Shown piece after piece: positions 9,224-18,874 of a stretch of 64,000 nucleotides of DNA (position 1 is the stretch's first letter; every line of letters begins with the position of its first letter). Both the position numbers and the translations under genes were made by a program. The notes under the pieces were generated by a model. It made no database searches, was not told the origin of the DNA, and was given only the letters and a program-made list of their open reading frames with translations. The stretch comes from an uncultured Luminiphilus sp. (GTDB lineage: Bacteria > Pseudomonadota > Gammaproteobacteria > Pseudomonadales > Halieaceae). The stretch spans positions 1 through 64,000 of the forward strand of contig CALSVI010000005.1 in NCBI GenBank assembly GCA_943840615.1, in the 5' to 3' direction.

Positions 9224-10529
9224 CACTGCCAACACGCCACGTTTGGATCGCGTTGTTGTGGTAGATCGATCGCGTGCCGCGAACGCCAATCAGCTCTGCA
9301 CGGCTCGGCTGGGCATACCCCGTGCTGTCGGTCACTCGAGACTGCAGCAGCGTCTCCTCACCCTGCCACACCCAGTCATACTGGAATCGAGTGAGCGCCT
9401 TGGGTAACACCGGGCCCTCCACTCTTGCCGGGCGCCAGTTACGCCCGCCGTCTACCGAAACCTCAACCTTCTCGACCGTTCCGCGCCCACTCCAGGCGAG
9501 ACCGGTGACGGAGTAATACCCGTGCTTCAGCAACTTCTGCCCACCCGATGGCGCAGTAATGACCGACTTGGCTTCTTGTATCGACGTGTACTGTCGGTGG
9601 GTACCGTCAGGCATCATATCGACGTAATGCGCGGCCTCATCCTTTGTTGCCCACGGCTCATCGCCCACCTCCAGCCGCCTCAACCATTTGACCCAGGAGA
9701 CGCCCTGAACGCCGGGGACCACTAACCGCAAGGGGTAGCCGTTTTCTGGACGCAACATCTCGCCATTCTGGCCATACGCCACCAACGCGTCGTCCAATGC
9801 GTTCTCGAGGTTAATCGTGCGGGTCATACTCGAGCCATCGGCTCCCTCGGCTAGCAACACCTTGGCGCGTTGGCGATCAATACCGGCGCGCTCCAACAAC
9901 AGGGACACCGGCACACCGGTGAATTCGGAAGCGGACAGCATGCCGTGGGTGTATTGCACCGTCGGGACCGCCACATTTCCCCACTCCAAACCCGTGTTCG
10001 CGCCACATTCGAGAAAATGGATGCGCGACACACTGGGCATGCGCAACAACTCTTCCATCGTGAATACCAGCGGTGTTTTAACCAGCCCGTTGATCATGAG
10101 TCGGTGGCGTCGCGGATCGATGTCGACCCACCCTTGATGATGCCGTTCAAAATGGAGGCCGCTCGGTGTGATCATGCCGAACAGATTCTGCAGGGGCGTA
10201 AAGGACACACTGGATTGGTCAGTGCGGGTCAGCCCGGGGCTTTGTCGCCTGACGATGTTGGCTTCGAAGGGAGAAGGCTGGCCGTAGGGATTGGCAACTA
10301 CCGGTTTACCCAGGCTGCGGGTCCAGCTGGGCAGATTCACAATATCGGGATCATCTGCGGCCCGAACAGAAGGCACTGCAATAGCCGCTGTAGCTGCCGC
10401 GATCGCGCCGCGTATTAATGTGCGGCGCCCTGAGTCAATCCCTTCGCGCTGGATTTCATTGATCAGATCAGTCGACAGGAAGGATTCAGGGGCAAGCTGA
10501 AGGTGCCCTTGGTCGGCTTCCGTTCCCAT
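9192..10529 (-). CDS. soxC: Sulfane dehydrogenase molybdenum subunit SoxC
   Basis: Molybdopterin enzyme of the sulfite-oxidase family; with SoxD it oxidises SoxY-bound sulfane sulfur in the periplasm. The intact 445 residues are of normal length. A Tat signal SGRRTLIRG lies at about 33-41. The molybdenum-ligand cysteine is in FLECGANTG (C175). The C-terminal dimerisation domain includes VEKVEVSVDGGRNW. The ATG at 10529 has GGGGGAG nine bases upstream, making it the first gene of soxCDYZAXB. The presence of soxCD predicts complete oxidation of thiosulfate to sulfate without sulfur globules. Confidence 0.96.
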   Translation of the reverse strand: MGTEADQGHLQLAPESFLSTDLINEIQREGIDSGRRTLIRGAIAAATAAIAVPSVRAADDPDIVNLPSWTRSLGKPVVANPYGQPSPFEANIVRRQSPGLTRTDQSSVSFTPLQNLFGMITPSGLHFERHHQGWVDIDPRRHRLMINGLVKTPLVFTMEELLRMPSVSRIHFLECGANTGLEWGNVAVPTVQYTHGMLSASEFTGVPVSLLLERAGIDRQRAKVLLAEGADGSSMTRTINLENALDDALVAYGQNGEMLRPENGYPLRLVVPGVQGVSWVKWLRRLEVGDEPWATKDEAAHYVDMMPDGTHRQYTSIQEAKSVITAPSGGQKLLKHGYYSVTGLAWSGRGTVEKVEVSVDGGRNWRPARVEGPVLPKALTRFQYDWVWQGEETLLQSRVTDSTGYAQPSRAELIGVRGTRSIYHNNAIQTWRVGSDGEVHNVQLG

Positions 10530-10818
10530 CAGTACGCTCCCCCATCACCTTGATTCACTGACGCTACATCACCGCTTTGTCCCTGAACCGCAGCGTTATT
10601 CTTTTTTTTTATATCCATATAACTATATGCTAACCTGCAGCCTGCTGCCTGGCAACGCCTCTACCGAGATTTTTGCCACAGCGCGCACAAGCTCGTAAGG
10701 TTCGAGTGAACCAATGTTAGCGCACATGAGCCTCCTCAAGCCTACCGATTCTATCGAGCGAACTGGGGCGATGTCACTGACGATCATGAGGCAAATAGCT
10801 GCGATGCTGGAGGAAGCG

Positions 10819-11244
10819 ATGTCACGATGGTTAGCGATCACCGGTCTTGTTGGATTGATATTGTCATCGACCATTCAGAGTGCAGATTTGGAGATGCCGG
10901 GAGTGGTATTTCATCTGGACTCCGAAACTCGAATGAACCGCATGTTGCGACAAGTGGCACGGCACCACTCTTTTAACCCGGATATCCCCACGCGAGTCAT
11001 TTTGATCGCCGAGGGCGTCAAACCCGCGATCGATGGCGCCGTCGATGCCAACGGCGGCAAATACAGCGCACAGATGGAACAATTGCTGGCCTCGGGCATT
11101 CGCATCTTTGCCTGCGAGGCCACACTCAATTTTTATAATCTGACAGAAGACGATCTTGCCTTTGGCGTGGAAACCGTCCCCTCGGGTGTCGCGGCGCTGG
11201 GGCGGCTGCAGGCGCAAGACAGATGGGGTTATATCAAGCTCTGA
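10819..11244 (+). CDS. Exported DsrE/DsrF-like protein
   Basis: About 141 residues with an N-terminal signal peptide (SRWLAITGLVGLILSS, cut near QSAD). The remainder resembles the DsrE/DsrF sulfur-relay fold: VVFHLDSETRMNRMLRQV, then a single Cys in GIRIFACEATLNF, the position of the persulfide-carrying cysteine in the family. The start at 10819 is chosen because GGAGG lies five bases upstream; upstream in-frame ATGs lack a leader. It is divergent from soxC and coupled by TGATG overlap to a SoxS-like thioredoxin. It may handle sulfane sulfur in the periplasm; that role is inference. Confidence 0.75.
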   Translation: MSRWLAITGLVGLILSSTIQSADLEMPGVVFHLDSETRMNRMLRQVARHHSFNPDIPTRVILIAEGVKPAIDGAVDANGGKYSAQMEQLLASGIRIFACEATLNFYNLTEDDLAFGVETVPSGVAALGRLQAQDRWGYIKL

Positions 11245-11648
11245 TGGCGCTGAAGGTATTCGTTATTTGCTGGGCGCTGCTGGCACTTTGTGCGGGAATA
11301 CCGCATGCCGCCGCTTCGTCCGCTCCCGCATCGGATACTGGCAAGACCTTACTGATTTACGTGTATAGCCCAGATTGCGGTGCCTGTCGGCAGTTCGACA
11401 GTGAGATCGGCCCCATCTATCCAAAAACCACGGAAGCAGCTCGCCTCCCGCTGCACAAAGTCTTGCTGGATGACTGGCAAATGGGCGCGACCGCATTCGC
11501 GGAATGCGCCGCAGACGCCGTTATCGGCACGCCGACTTTTATACAAGTTCGAGATTGCCGGGAACTGGACCGCATCACGGGGTATTCCGATGCAGAACTC
11601 TTCTGGCTTTCACTCCGGCGAATGATTAATCGCCTTGACCCAAGCTAG
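11244..11648 (+). CDS. SoxS/SoxW-like periplasmic thioredoxin
   Basis: About 134 residues with a signal peptide (VFVICWALLALCAGIPHAAA) and a thioredoxin CxxC in YSPDCGACRQFD. It is followed by EIGPIYPKT, a segment characteristic of Sox-associated thioredoxins, and a cis-proline region GTPTF. In Paracoccus, SoxS reduces inactive SoxYZ, and the same job is likely here. The ATG overlaps the stop of the DsrE-like gene (TGATG), so the two are translationally coupled. An in-frame ATG at 11223 is possible but less well placed. Confidence 0.75.
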   Translation: MALKVFVICWALLALCAGIPHAAASSAPASDTGKTLLIYVYSPDCGACRQFDSEIGPIYPKTTEAARLPLHKVLLDDWQMGATAFAECAADAVIGTPTFIQVRDCRELDRITGYSDAELFWLSLRRMINRLDPS

Positions 11649-11661
11649 GGCGCGTCGTCGA

Positions 11662-12461
11662 TCAGACAGACGATTTGACGCGACGCTCACCCGGTGCGGG
11701 GGGCGTGGCAGCCGCCCCAGCAAAACACTGCGCGTTGGCCATCCACAGCTCGGCTGTGTCGCCTTCGCAGCTCAATTGTGTGTCGGCGATATTGCGAGTT
11801 TGGGTGACCACCTGTGCAAATTCATGCGCCATGCCGGTAATACGCTGAGCGCTGTCGGGCGAGCCATACTGCCAAGTGTCGCCCGATGGTGAGGTCAATA
11901 TCAGTGCGGGCTGCTCTTCGGGAACAGGCATGCCGCGCACTGTGAAGCACCAGCCAAACGTGTTGACGCCGAGCACCACGATGTTGCGGATCCGGTCGTC
12001 CTCCGAACGATCAATGCCCAAGTCATCAGCGATGGCTTGCCCATGCGCCCACGTCTCCATTTGCCGCGCAGTGATCGAGGACCTAGCACTCATGCTAGGC
12101 CCACCCAGGCCACTCGATCGGAAGGATCAGCCTGCTGATAAGCCGAAGCCACCTCTCGAAAACCTGCTTGCCACTGAGATACCAGCTCAAGATCAGTCTG
12201 GGGGAACGCAACGATTTCGATCTCCGGCAGGGTTTTACCGGCCATCATCGCCTCGACCGCGGGCTTAAGTGCGGCCTGGAAATCGTCGGGGGCCGTCAAG
12301 GCGAGGTTCGCCATGTGATTCCAAAAATGCAAATGTCGCAGAATCTTCTCAAAGGTCCAGGATTTGAACCCAGTGGGCCTTGCAAAGTCTGACGCCTGTA
12401 AGGGCTGAATGAGCTGCTCTAATGCTTCCGACTCGGCTAAAAAATCGCTTGCCTGCTGCAT
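11662..12461 (-). CDS. TIGR03084-type metal-binding DinB-like protein, frameshifted
   Basis: About 266 residues after correction. The N-terminal part (LKPAVEAMMAG, DFARPTGFKSWTFEKILRHL) is a four-helix DinB/maleylpyruvate-isomerase-like bundle. After restoring one missing base in a short G run near 12096-12102 it continues as GPSMSARSSITARQMETWAHGQ, the hallmark of this family with its metal-ligand histidine. Members are often found in short-chain acyl or terpene catabolic clusters, but no reaction is established that I know of. It is convergent with the SoxS-like gene and lies downstream of atuF, probably in the same transcript. Confidence 0.72.
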
Positions 12462-12518
12462 GATGCCTCCTGAATTCGTTTACATACTGCCTTGAGGAAG
12501 GGCTCGCCCGCGCTGCAC

Positions 12519-14517
12519 TCAGTCGCTCGCCGCCTCTTCTATCACCATGATGATATCGCCCGCCGCCATCTGCTGACCAACCTGCCCATTCAATTGCTGC
12601 ACCACACCGGCCACCGGTGCGAGAATTTCGTGTTGCATCTTCATGGCTTCGAACACGGCGAGCCGCTGGTCTTTTTCCACCGACTGGTCTGGTTCGACTA
12701 ATAGCGATACTAACTGCCCATGCATCGGTGCCTGCACCTTACCGCCCTGGGCATCTTCTGCCGCCTCCGGCGGAATCAGGTCAGTGTTCGCCAAGGTCAC
12801 TTCGGACTGGTTGGTCGTCAGCACTCAGGGTAGCGGGGTTCTCAGCGTAGATAACCCAGTACCGACGCGCTGGCCATCAATCAGCAGGATGGCGCGGTCT
12901 TCACTGAGCGTTTCCAATACCACAGCGTGTGTCGAATCCATCAACGCGACATCGTAGCGATCGGCGCGCGCTGAGGTGATCTCTGCGGTAAAGGTCGTGT
13001 CGTCCACCTCATAGTGATGGCATCTTGTCACCGCCCCGGTAGACACCCAACCCCGCAACTCCTCGCTGACCGACAGCGCGCTGGCAAAATGGCGCTCGGC
13101 GGCCAATGTTTGTTGCAACGCGATTCCTGCGGCTAGCACGCTGCTGGTCGCTTGAGCCGGCGCGAAACCCTCAGGATAGTGCTGGTCGATGTAATCTGTT
13201 GTCGCTCCGCCGCTGACAAAAACCGATTGATCCAGCAGCGCCAATAAAAAGGCGCGGTTATGCGTCACCCCAGTAAGGGTTGTGGCCTGCAGAGCAGCGC
13301 GCAATCGCAGCCTCGCCGTCTCGCGCGTCTCACCCCAGGCGATCACCTTAGCGACCATCGAGTCATAAAAGGGCGATATCGCGTCCCCCGTCTCGATCCC
13401 TGAATCCACCCGGACGCCTTCTCCTGCGGGAACACTGAACAGCGACACCGGACCCGCACTGGGCAAAAACGCCGCTGCCGGATCCTCCGCGCAGAGTCTC
13501 ACCTCAATCGCATGGCCAAAGAGATCAACATCTTCCTGCGTGGCGGGCAACGGCTCCCCCTGAGCCACTCGGATCTGCCATTGCACGAGGTCAAAGCCCG
13601 TGACGCACTCGGTCACCGGGTGCTCAACCTGCAGCCGGGTATTCATCTCCAAAAAATAAAACTCGCCGCTGGCATCGAGTAGAAACTCCACCGTGCCAGC
13701 GCCCACGTAATTCACCGCGCGCGCCGCCTCTACTGCAGCGGTACCCATCGCTTCGCGCAGCTCCGGCGTCATGATAGGGCACGGGGATTCCTCTACGACC
13801 TTCTGGTGCCGCCGCTGCAGCGAGCAGTCACGCTCACCCAGATGAATCACATTGCCATGAGTATCGGCAAAGACCTGCACCTCGACGTGCCGCGCACCCT
13901 CGATTGCCCGTTCGAGGATGAGGTCACCGTTGCCAAAGGCACTTTCAGCCTCGGCGCGAGCAAGACCAATGGATTGCAGCAATTGACCCGGGTCTCCCAC
14001 ACGCCGCATGCCACGACCGCCGCCCCCCGCCGCGGCCTTGATCATAACGGGCATCCCCATTGCTTCCGCCTCGCGACAGAGCGTTTCTTCGGACTGATCC
14101 TCACCCTGATAACCCGGGATGCAAGGTACCTTGGCCTCCAGCATCGCGCGTTTGGCGAGCGCCTTGTCGCCCATAATCTTCACGGCCGGGGCGGGTGGGC
14201 CGATAAAGATGACCCCCGCTTCGGCACAGGCCGCAGCAAAATCGGTGTTCTCGACTTAAGAAGCCATAGCCAGGGTGAATCGCATCAGCGCCTGTTGTGC
14301 GGGCCGCCTCCAGAATCGCTTCTCCTACTAGGTAAGACTCAGCTGCGGTGTTACCACCGAGAGGAACCGCTAAATCCGCGGTTCGCACATGCAGGGCATC
14401 GGCATCGGCGTCTGAGTAGACGGCGACGGTTTTCAGCCCCATGGCCTTGGCGGTGCGCATCACGCGGACCGCGATCTCGCCGCGGTTGGCCACCAGCACT
14501 GTCTGGATCGTTTTCAT
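12519..14517 (-). CDS. atuF: Geranyl-CoA carboxylase biotin-containing subunit AtuF, frameshifted
   Basis: Biotin carboxylase plus biotin carrier subunit, about 666 residues. It starts at ATG 14517 overlapping the atuE stop (ATGA). The BC domain begins [17 protein letters not shown]; after removing one base near 14252-14255 it runs [20 protein letters not shown], then [11 protein letters not shown] and the [13 protein letters not shown] motif. The BCCP domain at the C-terminus has VQAPMHGQL and the biotin-lysine motif EAMKM; the APMHGQ...[13 protein letters not shown] pattern fits geranyl- rather than methylcrotonyl-CoA carboxylase. An in-frame TGA at 12825-12827 separates the two, but a second frame reads [20 protein letters not shown] through it, so two compensating indels are more likely than a real stop. 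Confidence 0.85.
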
Positions 14518-15324
14518 TCCTGGCCCTCCTGATGCCAACTTGGCTTGCGCTTTTCAAGAAAAGACGCAACGCCCTCAACGCCTTCCTCACCCTTAAGGCA
14601 ATCAGTGAAATTCTCCGCCGCAAACCGCATCTTTTCCTCATCGGGCAGTGCGGGTAGCGTGCGGATCAGTGTTTTTGTCGCCGCCACCGCGCCGGGGGCA
14701 CAGGCCAACACATCGGCGCTGAATCCGCGCTTCGGCAGCCTCAAGGCCGTCTGCGTCGGGCACCACGACATCCAAAATACCCAGATCCGCCGCCTCCGCA
14801 CCTGCAAAGCGGGCTGCGCTCAGCATGAGTCGCCGACCCGTGGACTCGCCGCACTTCTGCATGACGTAACGGGCAATTTGCGCCGGCGAGATGCCGATCC
14901 GTGTTTCAGAGAACGCAAACTTGGCATCAGCGGTGCCGATCGTGACATCACAGCAACAGGCAACACCCAACCCCCCCGCCATTGCAGCGCCCTCGATGAC
15001 GGCAATGGTGACCATGGGCAAACGGTCGAGCGTGTACAGCAGGCGCCCGATGGTCTCGCTCATGGCGATAACCTCGTCATTAGACGCCGTCGCCATGGTT
15101 TTGAATCCTTTGAGGTCGCCGCCTGCACAAAAAAAGCCGCCACGGCCTCGGAGCGTCATGCCTCTGATCGACCGATCGTCCTGCAGCGCATCGCAAATAC
15201 GCTGCAGATCGGCGACCACCTCGTCAGTCAGCGGGTTGCGGCGCTCAGGTTGACTGAACCAAACGGTCAACCAGCCCTGATGTAATTCACATTCGACAGA
15301 GTCGGTGCGGGGTAACGTTGTCAT
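14514..15324 (-). CDS. atuE: Isohexenylglutaconyl-CoA hydratase AtuE, frameshifted
   Basis: A crotonase-family protein of about 269 residues. The start at 15324 follows the atuC stop by two bases. The oxyanion-hole segments are CAGGDLKGF and [16 protein letters not shown], followed by [17 protein letters not shown]. One extra base near 14719-14726 breaks the frame. After correction it continues [19 protein letters not shown] and ends [15 protein letters not shown]. In the atu pathway the enzyme hydrates the product of geranyl-CoA carboxylase. The assignment rests on position between atuC and atuF; a generic methylglutaconyl-CoA hydratase would look similar. Confidence 0.8.
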
Positions 15325-15326
15325 GA

Positions 15327-16949
15327 TCACATCCTCGCCACGCCAAAACTGTTGGGCGTGAGCGTCCGTCCGCGGCCCTCCAGAACCGTTTCGAGACAAA
15401 ACGCGAGCACCTTGCGGGTATCGCGCGGATCGATCACGCCGTGATCCAGTACGCGACCCGAGGTATAGAACGCGTCTTCCTGCGCATCGAAGTGGGCGAT
15501 GATCGCGGCTTCCTGCTCGGCCAGCTGCTCCTCGGGAATCTCGATACCCTTACGCGCAGCACCCGCTCTCGCGACCTCGCTCATCGTCTTAGCCGCACTC
15601 TGCCCCGCCATCACACCCGTGCGCGCACTGGGCCAGGCAAACAGAAAGTCAGGCTCGTAGGCCCAGCCGCACATACCGTAATTACCCGCGCCAAAACTGG
15701 CACCAATGTACAGAGTGATTTTTGGCACCCGCGCGGTACTGACCGCCTGAACCATTTTTGAGCCGTGTTTGATCATGCCGGCCTGCTCGTACTCGGTCCC
15801 CACCATGTAGCCCGTAGTGTTCTGGAGGAAAATAATCGGCAAATCGGACTGATCGCATAGCTGAACAAACTGCGCGACCTTGGTCGCACCGTTCGGGTCG
15901 ATCGGGCCATTGTTGCCAATCACCGCGCAGGCAATGCCGGTGATACTCACGTGAGCGCAAAACGTGGAGGCACCGTAGCGCGGCTTGAATTCCTCGATTT
16001 CCGAGCCGTCCACTACCCGCGCGAGCACCTCACGGCAGTCATAGGGCACTTTGGGGTCCGTGGGTACAGCACCCGCCAACTGCTCAGCCGGGTATTGGGG
16101 GGGCTGATAGGCACGACGAGGGACAGGCATGGTGCGCCGGTTCCAGTCCAAGCGCTCAAACACCTCGCGCGCTTTTAGCAACCCGTGGGCGTCATCCTCT
16201 ACTAAATACTCAACGACTCCCGAAACGCTGGCGTGCATCTCAGTGCCACCGAGCTCACGGTCATTGGCGACCTCTCCGGTGGCCGCTTTCACCAGCGCCG
16301 CACCACCCAGCGCCGCCATGCCATTTTCTTTCACACCGATGACGTAATCCGACATGCCCGGCATATAGGCGCCACCCGCCGTCGAACCACCGTGCAGCAC
16401 AACCATCGTCGGCAGACCCATCGCTGACATCTGAGCAAGATTTCTAAACACACCGCCAAAAACGGACCACAGCTCTGTCTGGTACTGCAAAAGATTCGCG
16501 CCCGCACTCTCGACGCAGTGAATTAAAGGCAACTTCTGGCGCTTACAAATCGCTTGCAGAGAAAGATGAACCTCGCCCGTCTTGGCTGTCGCAGACCCCG
16601 CAGCAATACCCGAGTCATCGACCCAAATCATGCAGCGCACGCCGCCCACAAAACCAATGCCCACCAACACCGAGGCACCAGGGATACTCGCTTCTCTATC
16701 CGGGTTGTCGACCGCGAAATTGGCCAGCGTATGCAGCCGGAGAAAAGGCATACCGGGGTCGAGTAGCCGGTGCAGCCGATCGGCCGGTAATAACTGTCCA
16801 CGTTTCTCAAAAGTTGCTCGACGCTTGGCCGACGCTTCCGACGCCCGCGCCTCCAGCGAACGCAGTCGCTCGATAAAGGTCATCATGCTGGCCCGATTGG
16901 CCGCGAAGGCCTCGGAATTTGCGTCTATCTGGGATGTCACCGCAACCAT
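15327..16949 (-). CDS. atuC: Geranyl-CoA carboxylase carboxyltransferase subunit AtuC
   Basis: Biotin-dependent carboxyltransferase (beta) subunit, about 540 residues from the ATG at 16949, which has GGAGG nine bases upstream and lies one base after the atuA stop. The two crotonase-like halves are present: GGSTAGGAYMPGMSD in the N-terminal half; FLQNTTGYMVGTEYEQAG, ASFGAGNYGMCG and PSARTGVMAGQSAA in the C-terminal half. It transfers CO2 from AtuF biotin to the substrate. Methylcrotonyl-CoA carboxylase beta is the alternative, but the atuA and atuR neighbours favour the terpene pathway. The frame is intact. Confidence 0.88.
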   Translation of the reverse strand: MVAVTSQIDANSEAFAANRASMMTFIERLRSLEARASEASAKRRATFEKRGQLLPADRLHRLLDPGMPFLRLHTLANFAVDNPDREASIPGASVLVGIGFVGGVRCMIWVDDSGIAAGSATAKTGEVHLSLQAICKRQKLPLIHCVESAGANLLQYQTELWSVFGGVFRNLAQMSAMGLPTMVVLHGGSTAGGAYMPGMSDYVIGVKENGMAALGGAALVKAATGEVANDRELGGTEMHASVSGVVEYLVEDDAHGLLKAREVFERLDWNRRTMPVPRRAYQPPQYPAEQLAGAVPTDPKVPYDCREVLARVVDGSEIEEFKPRYGASTFCAHVSITGIACAVIGNNGPIDPNGATKVAQFVQLCDQSDLPIIFLQNTTGYMVGTEYEQAGMIKHGSKMVQAVSTARVPKITLYIGASFGAGNYGMCGWAYEPDFLFAWPSARTGVMAGQSAAKTMSEVARAGAARKGIEIPEEQLAEQEAAIIAHFDAQEDAFYTSGRVLDHGVIDPRDTRKVLAFCLETVLEGRGRTLTPNSFGVARM

Positions 16950-16950
16950 C

Positions 16951-18775
16951 TCAGTCCTCCAACAGTGAGGCCGGCAAGGTGACCGGCGTGTCCAACAAAA
17001 TTTGAGCATACCCTTTTGCTTGGGGGTCATTGCGCAGACTCGCTACGCCACCGCCACCCAAGGCATGATGCAACACGAAGTTAAGTGCTGACAGACCGGG
17101 CAGAACGTATCGATCGATCTCAGGGCTGGCCATAAAATGGGCGAAACGACTTGCCACATACGGCGCGGTCAGCGCCGCTGCAATGAAGGGTAAGTATTCG
17201 GGTTTGCGCGCCATCACACCAATATTGGCTTTGTCGCCCTTGTCTCCCGAACGGCCCCATGCCAAGCGCTCCAGCGGTACTTCAATCTGCTCTGCGCCCG
17301 CTTCCCGAGACCTCTCAGACAGCGTTGTGATCGCATTGGCCAGTTCGTCTTCTGCAAGCGATGAATCTGACTCTTGGGCAAGCATCACTACCTGCACCAC
17401 CGGCTCTTCGAAAACCGTTGATTGATCGGCAGTATGGATCTGGATATCGGTGACTTCGCGGTCGATCAATATCGAGAACAAGCGGATCACTGGAGATGAT
17501 TTGGGTCGCGTGCCAGCGAAGGCGCAGAACCCCGCGGGAGCGCCCAACCCGACTCCCGCCAACTCTCTCATCAGCAGGTCGGTCGCCCTGCGGTCCGCGT
17601 GTCGGCAGCCCACTTTTACCGCCACCTCCCGGCTCCTCACATAACGCGCTGCCTCGCCCCAGTGACTCTCGTCTCCCACGACTTCAACGCTGACATCAAC
17701 ATAGTCGGGCGCACCCATGGCTTCTAAGCTTCCGCCGGGCACGCTGCACCGCCTCATCAGCAAAGATGCGTGCCTTTTCGGCTGCCCGCGCGCCTACATA
17801 AAAACCAATCATTCCCGCGCGCCAGCCGTCGGCCCAGGTCATCGAGGTTTTATATTGAGCCGGTATTCCGCGGCCCTTGGCACCCAACGCCTTGACACGA
17901 TCTGTATCGAGTAGCTCCAGCGTGACTTGCGTAAAGTCGCAGATTACGTCGGGTAAGTGGTAGGACGCCGGATCACCAATTTCATAAAGCAACTGCTCCC
18001 CCACGGTGCCAATCGTGACGCATCCGCCCGTGCCTTTTGGCTTGGTAATCAAGATGCCGCCATCCGCATCAATTTCCGCAATCGGATAGCCCACCTCGTG
18101 CAGAGTATCGGCGACCTCATGCCAGTCCGTGTAATTACCGCCTGTCACCTGAGGTCCGCACTCAATGAGATGCCCAGCAAGCGACCCTGCCGCCAGCAGA
18201 TCCAGATCATCCCGTTGCCAGCCAAAACGATGGATGCAGGCACCCAGTGTGACTGCGCTATCTACACAGCGCCCGGTAATCACGATATCGGCGCCCTGAT
18301 TGAGTGCTTCGGCTATAGGGAACGCGCCCAGGTAGGCATTGGCGCTGGCGATTGCCTCTCGCGGTGGTGGCGCCTCCCCCGTGAACATCTCTAGGGGGTC
18401 CGCGGCCATTACTTCACCTAATTTCGGCATAAGGTCATCACCGGTGATCACCGCCACGTTAAGCGACAATCCCGCGTCACTAACCCATTTTCGGATTGCA
18501 TTGCCGCAGGCCTCTGGATTCACACCGCCGGCATTACTGATCAGCTTGACTCCTGATTCAGCAATCGCGTCTAGGTTGGGCCCCACGATGCTGGTGACAA
18601 AGTCAGTGGCATAACCCTTCTCAGGATCTGCCGCTTTGGCTCGCGCCATAATCGACATTGTGATCTCAGCGAGGTAATCAAACACAATGAAATCGAGGTC
18701 GCCCTCAGCCAAAAACTGGGGGAGTGCGAGGTCCGCCTCGCCCCAATAGCCCGTGGCACCGCCTATACGAATCAT
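16951..18775 (-). CDS. atuA: AtuA-family protein (DUF1446), frameshifted
   Basis: About 608 residues, first gene of the atu operon. The N-terminal DUF1446 part has MIRIGGATGYWGEAD, SNAGGVNPEACGNA and ITGRCVDSAVTLGA. An extra base at about 17725 breaks the frame after RRKL. Correction yields EAMGAPDYVDVSVEVVGDE and then the C-terminal AtuA-like ferredoxin-fold domain with RLAWGRSGDKGDKANIGV. AtuA is essential for citronellol/geraniol growth in Pseudomonas, but its reaction is not firmly established. It overlaps nothing upstream and is preceded by a palindromic operator shared with the divergent atuR. Confidence 0.88.
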
Positions 18776-18830
18776 ACTGACCGCCCTTGATTGCGCTGAA
18801 TAATGTCCAAACCGCTACTAAAATGATTTT

Positions 18831-18849
18831 AACTCATTTAAAATGAGTT
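18831..18849. promoter_or_regulatory. Palindromic operator between atuA and atuR
   Basis: A perfect 9-bp inverted repeat, AACTCATTT / AAATGAGTT, with a one-base centre. Further half-site-like copies flank it (AAAATGATTTT at about 18820-18830, ACTCATT at 18852-18858). It lies 26 bases before the atuR start and 56 bases before the atuA start, so a bound repressor would block both genes. The TetR protein encoded next to it is the obvious ligand, as with AtuR of Pseudomonas. Confidence 0.75.
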
Positions 18850-18874
18850 CGACTCATTATACGGACACTCTGCA

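Noticed and set aside
12519-14517. Separate biotin carboxylase and biotin carrier subunits
   Set aside because: The start after the TGA would be a GTG lacking a clear ribosome site, and another frame carries a natural linker across the stop.
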